Source: Carboxylicivirga fragile (GTDB lineage: Bacteria; Bacteroidota; Bacteroidia; Bacteroidales; Marinilabiliaceae). Taken from it: a stretch of DNA of 64,000 bases. The notes below the pieces were generated by a model. It was not told the DNA's origin, ran no database searches, and saw only the letters and a program-made list of their open reading frames with translations. Positions 61,332 through 64,000 of this stretch are shown here, one piece after another. A program made the translations under genes and the position numbers. The DNA is taken from NCBI GenBank assembly GCA_025499625.1, contig JAFMVD010000022.1:1-64000 (forward strand), written 5' to 3'. Within the stretch, counting starts at the first letter, position 1; each line of letters begins with the position of its first letter.

Positions 61332-62450
61332 ATGGCAGAACCGTTTAAAAATTTGTACTCAAAACAATTCTTCGATGTTTTTACCGAAGCATTAGATGAT
61401 GTGTTAGATGATTTTAATAAAGAGCAATTTCTTAACAAAATTATTACATCAGAATGGGACGACCTTGAGTTAAAACAACGCATGTACCATATTTCGGAGG
61501 TATTGGCTACTTATTTGACAAGGGATTATCCTAAGAGTGTAGATCAACTGTTACAAATAATAGCATCTCTAAAGACTAATAAGGTTGAGGCTAAGGTAAA
61601 ATATCCCGACCTGGTTTTTATGCTTATCCCTAACTACATCGAGAATTACGGTTTACATGATTTTACTACCTCCGTTGAAGCTTTTCAAAAAATAACACCC
61701 TTTACCACTTGCGAATTTGCAGTACGTCCATTTATTATCAAGTATGGTGATAAAATGCTAATGGAGATGCTCAGATGGGCTAAGCATGAGAATCACCACG
61801 TCAGGCGGCTTGCTTCAGAAGGATGCAGATCGCGACTGCCCTGGGGGATGGCTCTTCGTGATTTGAAAAGAGATCCGAATCCTATCTTATCTATTTTAGA
61901 GAATCTTAAAAATGATTCTTCGGAATATGTTCGTAAAAGTGTGGCCAATAACCTGAATGATATTTCGAAAGATAATCCGCAGGTAACCATCGATATTGTT
62001 AAAAAATGGAAGGGGCAAACAAAAGAAACAGATTGGATAGTTAAACATGCTAGTCGCACGCTTCTTAAAGCCGGCAACCAGGAATTGATGCAATTATTTG
62101 GTTTCGGTGCTATCGATGATATTGAGATTAGGAATTTCCAGGTACTAAGGCATGAGGTGCGTGTTGGCGATGCCTTGGGATTTAGTTTTGAAATACACAA
62201 TCAATCTACTAAAAGTGAATTAATTCGTTTGGAGTACGCTATTTATTATTTGAAGAAAAACGGAACTCATACCAAGAAAGTATTTAAAATAAGTGAAAAG
62301 GAATATGCACCTAATTCGATTACTAATATTACCCGACGACAATCATTTAAGATAGTGTCGACACGGAAATATCATATGGGTGATCACTTAATCAGCCTAA
62401 TAATAAATGGCGTTGAGGTTGATGAGGGAGCTTTTGAGCTAAAGGCGTAA
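61332..62450 (+). CDS. alkC: AlkC-type alkylpurine DNA glycosylase
   Basis: AlkC excises 3-methyladenine and 3-methylcytosine from DNA without base flipping. The 372-residue protein has HEAT-like helical repeats (about residues 20-250), with HHVRRLASEGCRSRLPW and SEYVRKSVANNLNDIS matching the family's DNA-binding repeat helices. A C-terminal all-beta domain (about 255-372: EIRNFQVLRHEVRVGDALGF...) looks Ig-like, as described for AlkC but absent from AlkD. It is an isolated gene between two terminators. The family is confident; the exact substrate range is from the literature on relatives. Confidence 0.85.
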   Translation: MAEPFKNLYSKQFFDVFTEALDDVLDDFNKEQFLNKIITSEWDDLELKQRMYHISEVLATYLTRDYPKSVDQLLQIIASLKTNKVEAKVKYPDLVFMLIPNYIENYGLHDFTTSVEAFQKITPFTTCEFAVRPFIIKYGDKMLMEMLRWAKHENHHVRRLASEGCRSRLPWGMALRDLKRDPNPILSILENLKNDSSEYVRKSVANNLNDISKDNPQVTIDIVKKWKGQTKETDWIVKHASRTLLKAGNQELMQLFGFGAIDDIEIRNFQVLRHEVRVGDALGFSFEIHNQSTKSELIRLEYAIYYLKKNGTHTKKVFKISEKEYAPNSITNITRRQSFKIVSTRKYHMGDHLISLIINGVEVDEGAFELKA

Positions 62451-62457
62451 TAAAAAA

Positions 62458-62488
62458 CGGCAGCCTGAATTAGCTGCCGCTTTATATC
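62458..62488. terminator. Bidirectional terminator between alkC and gpmI
   Basis: CGGCAGC (62458-62464) pairs with GCTGCCG (62473-62479) between converging genes. A-runs and T-rich flanks on both sides allow use in both directions. Confidence 0.75.
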
Positions 62489-62502
62489 ATATGTATTTCT
62501 GA

Positions 62503-64000
62503 TTAGCTCAATTTAATCAACGATTTACCAGTCATTGATTCTGGCTGATCCACACCCATTAATTCAAGAATGGATGGTGCAACATCTGCTAACACACCAT
62601 TAACCGTTTTACCATTTTGCTCGGTAATCCACACAAAAGGTACCGGATTTAATGAGTGAGCTGTATTTGCAGAACCATCAGCATTAACTGCATTATCAGC
62701 ATTACCGTGATCGGCAATAATGATTGCTTCGTATCCATTCTCCTTGGCTGCTTCAACAACTCCTTCAACACAATCATCAACAGCCTTAACAGCTTTCTGA
62801 ATGGCATCATACACACCTGTATGCCCTACCATATCACCATTGGCAAAATTCAGACAAATGAAGTCGTATTTCTTATCGTTTAATTCAGCTACCACTTTAT
62901 CTTTTACTTCGAAAGCACTCATCTCAGGTTGCAAATCATATGTTGCTACCTTAGGCGAATTAACCAAGATACGGTCTTCTCCTGGAAATACTTCCTCGCG
63001 ACCACCCGAGAAAAAGAATGTAACGTGAGCATACTTTTCAGTTTCGGCAATACGCAACTGCTTCAATCCAGCATTTGATACAACCTCACCAATTGTTTGT
63101 TTTACGTTCTCTTTATCAAACAGAATATGCAATCCTTCAAATTTAGCATCGTACGGAGTCATTGTACAATAATGCAAAGGAATGGTTTTCATGCCATGCT
63201 CTGGCAGATCCTTCTGTGTTAAAGCAATGGTTAATTCTTTTGCACGGTCGTTACGGAAGTTGAAGAATACAACCACATCACCCTCAGCTATTTTACCATC
63301 AACCGAAGAATTAACAATAGGTTTGATAAACTCATCGGTTACCTCAGCATCATACGAAGCCTGGATAGAAGCTAATAAATCTTCTGATTTAGTTCCAATT
63401 CCATCAACCATAACATCGTATGCCTCTTTAACGCGTTCCCAACGATTATCGCGATCCATAGCATAATAGCGACCTGTTACGGTTGCTACACTACCAGTTG
63501 ACTTATCCATATGCTCCAATAGCTCAGTCATGAAACCTTTACCACTACGTGGGTCAGTATCTCGGCCATCCATAAATGCATGAACAAAGACATCATTTAG
63601 ACCATATTTATTAGCAACATCCAATAAAGTATGAATATGCGCCTGACTACTGTGAACACCACCTTTACTCATTAAACCAAGAAGGTGAACTTTTTTACCG
63701 TTCTCTTTGGCATAAGCATAAGCTTCAGATAAAGCTTTATTGTCGGCTATGCTACCATCGGCGCAGGCACGATTAATCTTTACTAAATCTTGATATACCA
63801 CACGACCTGCTCCGATATTCAAGTGACCAACCTCAGAGTTACCCATTTGTCCATCAGGCAACCCAACGTTTTCTCCTGAGGCTTCTAATTGTGAATATGG
63901 GTACTTTGCTAAAAGTGAATCCCAATAAGGTGTTTCAACTTGTGAAATAACATCTGATTTAGACTTATCTCCAAATCCCCAACCGTCTAAAATGACAAGA
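62503..64000 (-). CDS. gpmI: 2,3-bisphosphoglycerate-independent phosphoglycerate mutase GpmI (5' end outside the window)
   Basis: GpmI interconverts 3- and 2-phosphoglycerate using two metal ions. The reading frame is open to the right edge. Its first visible residues are [16 protein letters not shown], containing the metal-binding DGWG, so only a short N-terminal part (perhaps five to ten residues) is missing. The phosphoserine is in [15 protein letters not shown]. Further marks are [37 protein letters not shown] and [15 protein letters not shown] at 63861 is not a start; it encodes Leu in [13 protein letters not shown]. Confidence 0.95.
   Translation of the reverse strand, partial: LVILDGWGFGDKSKSDVISQVETPYWDSLLAKYPYSQLEASGENVGLPDGQMGNSEVGHLNIGAGRVVYQDLVKINRACADGSIADNKALSEAYAYAKENGKKVHLLGLMSKGGVHSSQAHIHTLLDVANKYGLNDVFVHAFMDGRDTDPRSGKGFMTELLEHMDKSTGSVATVTGRYYAMDRDNRWERVKEAYDVMVDGIGTKSEDLLASIQASYDAEVTDEFIKPIVNSSVDGKIAEGDVVVFFNFRNDRAKELTIALTQKDLPEHGMKTIPLHYCTMTPYDAKFEGLHILFDKENVKQTIGEVVSNAGLKQLRIAETEKYAHVTFFFSGGREEVFPGEDRILVNSPKVATYDLQPEMSAFEVKDKVVAELNDKKYDFICLNFANGDMVGHTGVYDAIQKAVKAVDDCVEGVVEAAKENGYEAIIIADHGNADNAVNADGSANTAHSLNPVPFVWITEQNGKTVNGVLADVAPSILELMGVDQPESMTGKSLIKLS

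Noticed and set aside
63861-64000. gpmI starting at 63861
   Set aside because: The codon at 63861 is TTG for Leu in the conserved segment [11 protein letters not shown], and the frame stays open and matches GpmI ([11 protein letters not shown]) to the edge of the window.
1-64000. tRNA, rRNA, integrase or prophage genes
   Set aside because: None recognised by eye in the intergenic gaps or among the proteins; a dedicated tRNA scan could still reveal a missed one.

Overview
The window is a low-GC stretch of chromosome from an anaerobic or facultatively anaerobic member of the Bacteroidota, most like the marine Marinilabiliales (Prolixibacteraceae/Marinifilaceae type); that placement is an inference. 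It rests on Bacteroidota -7 boxes (TAnnTTTG) upstream of several genes, type IX secretion (T9SS) C-terminal domains, Bacteroidota families such as DUF3667 and a CarboxypepD_reg/TonB-plug pair, and anaerobic metabolism (orange-protein-type Fe-S ATPases, lysine fermentation, B12 use). There are no rRNA or tRNA genes, no transposase gene, no phage genes and no CRISPR array.

Layout. 1-5.2 kb: a secreted Gly-rich protein, then a Nudix-type regulator with galT-galK-galM (Leloir pathway). 5.4-8.4 kb: a large MscS-type channel and an acyl-CoA thioesterase. 8.5-14.7 kb: a tight five-gene operon (CotH-kinase/LTD/T9SS protein, lipoprotein, DUF2490, VTC domain, DUF4956). 14.8-19.2 kb (minus strand): an operon resembling the orange-protein (ORP) systems of sulfate reducers (Mrp ATPase, two ferredoxin-MinD ATPases, DUF4405, DUF5320, NifX-like protein, DUF134 regulator), headed by two copies of a perfect palindrome over its promoter. 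19.5-25.5 kb: one giant alpha-2-macroglobulin-like protein with an embedded TonB plug domain. 25.6-30.1 kb (minus): cobT-cbiB-cobD-cobQ. 30.4-39.7 kb: mixed housekeeping and secreted proteins (DUF3667, NTR-like, sortilin/BNR, RlmF, a double SnoaL-like lipoprotein, a GIDE-like membrane protein) and a MITE-like nested inverted repeat. 39.8-42.8 kb: a cobalamin riboswitch and btuC-btuD-btuF. 43-48 kb: outer-membrane, DUF3109, thioredoxin and T9SS/LTD/MopE-type secreted proteins. 48.5-61.2 kb: a lysine-fermentation gene set, kat-gctA-gctB-kce-kdd-kamA-kamB-kamC-kamD-kamE-atoB. 61.3-64 kb: alkC and the 3' part of gpmI, which runs off the window.

How the genes work together. KamA makes beta-lysine and the B12-dependent KamDE (kept active by KamBC) makes 3,5-diaminohexanoate. 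Kdd oxidises it, and Kce with acetyl-CoA gives 3-aminobutyryl-CoA and acetoacetate. No 3-aminobutyryl-CoA ammonia-lyase (kal) is present; instead a class III aminotransferase heads the set. That fits the known 'kat' variant, in which 3-aminobutyryl-CoA is transaminated to acetoacetyl-CoA and then cleaved by AtoB. The GctAB-like CoA-transferase can activate the acetoacetate. The B12 assembly operon and the riboswitch-controlled B12 importer supply the KamDE cofactor. Almost every sizeable gap inside the lysine gene set carries a different repeated palindrome, and the same repeat families recur elsewhere in the window.
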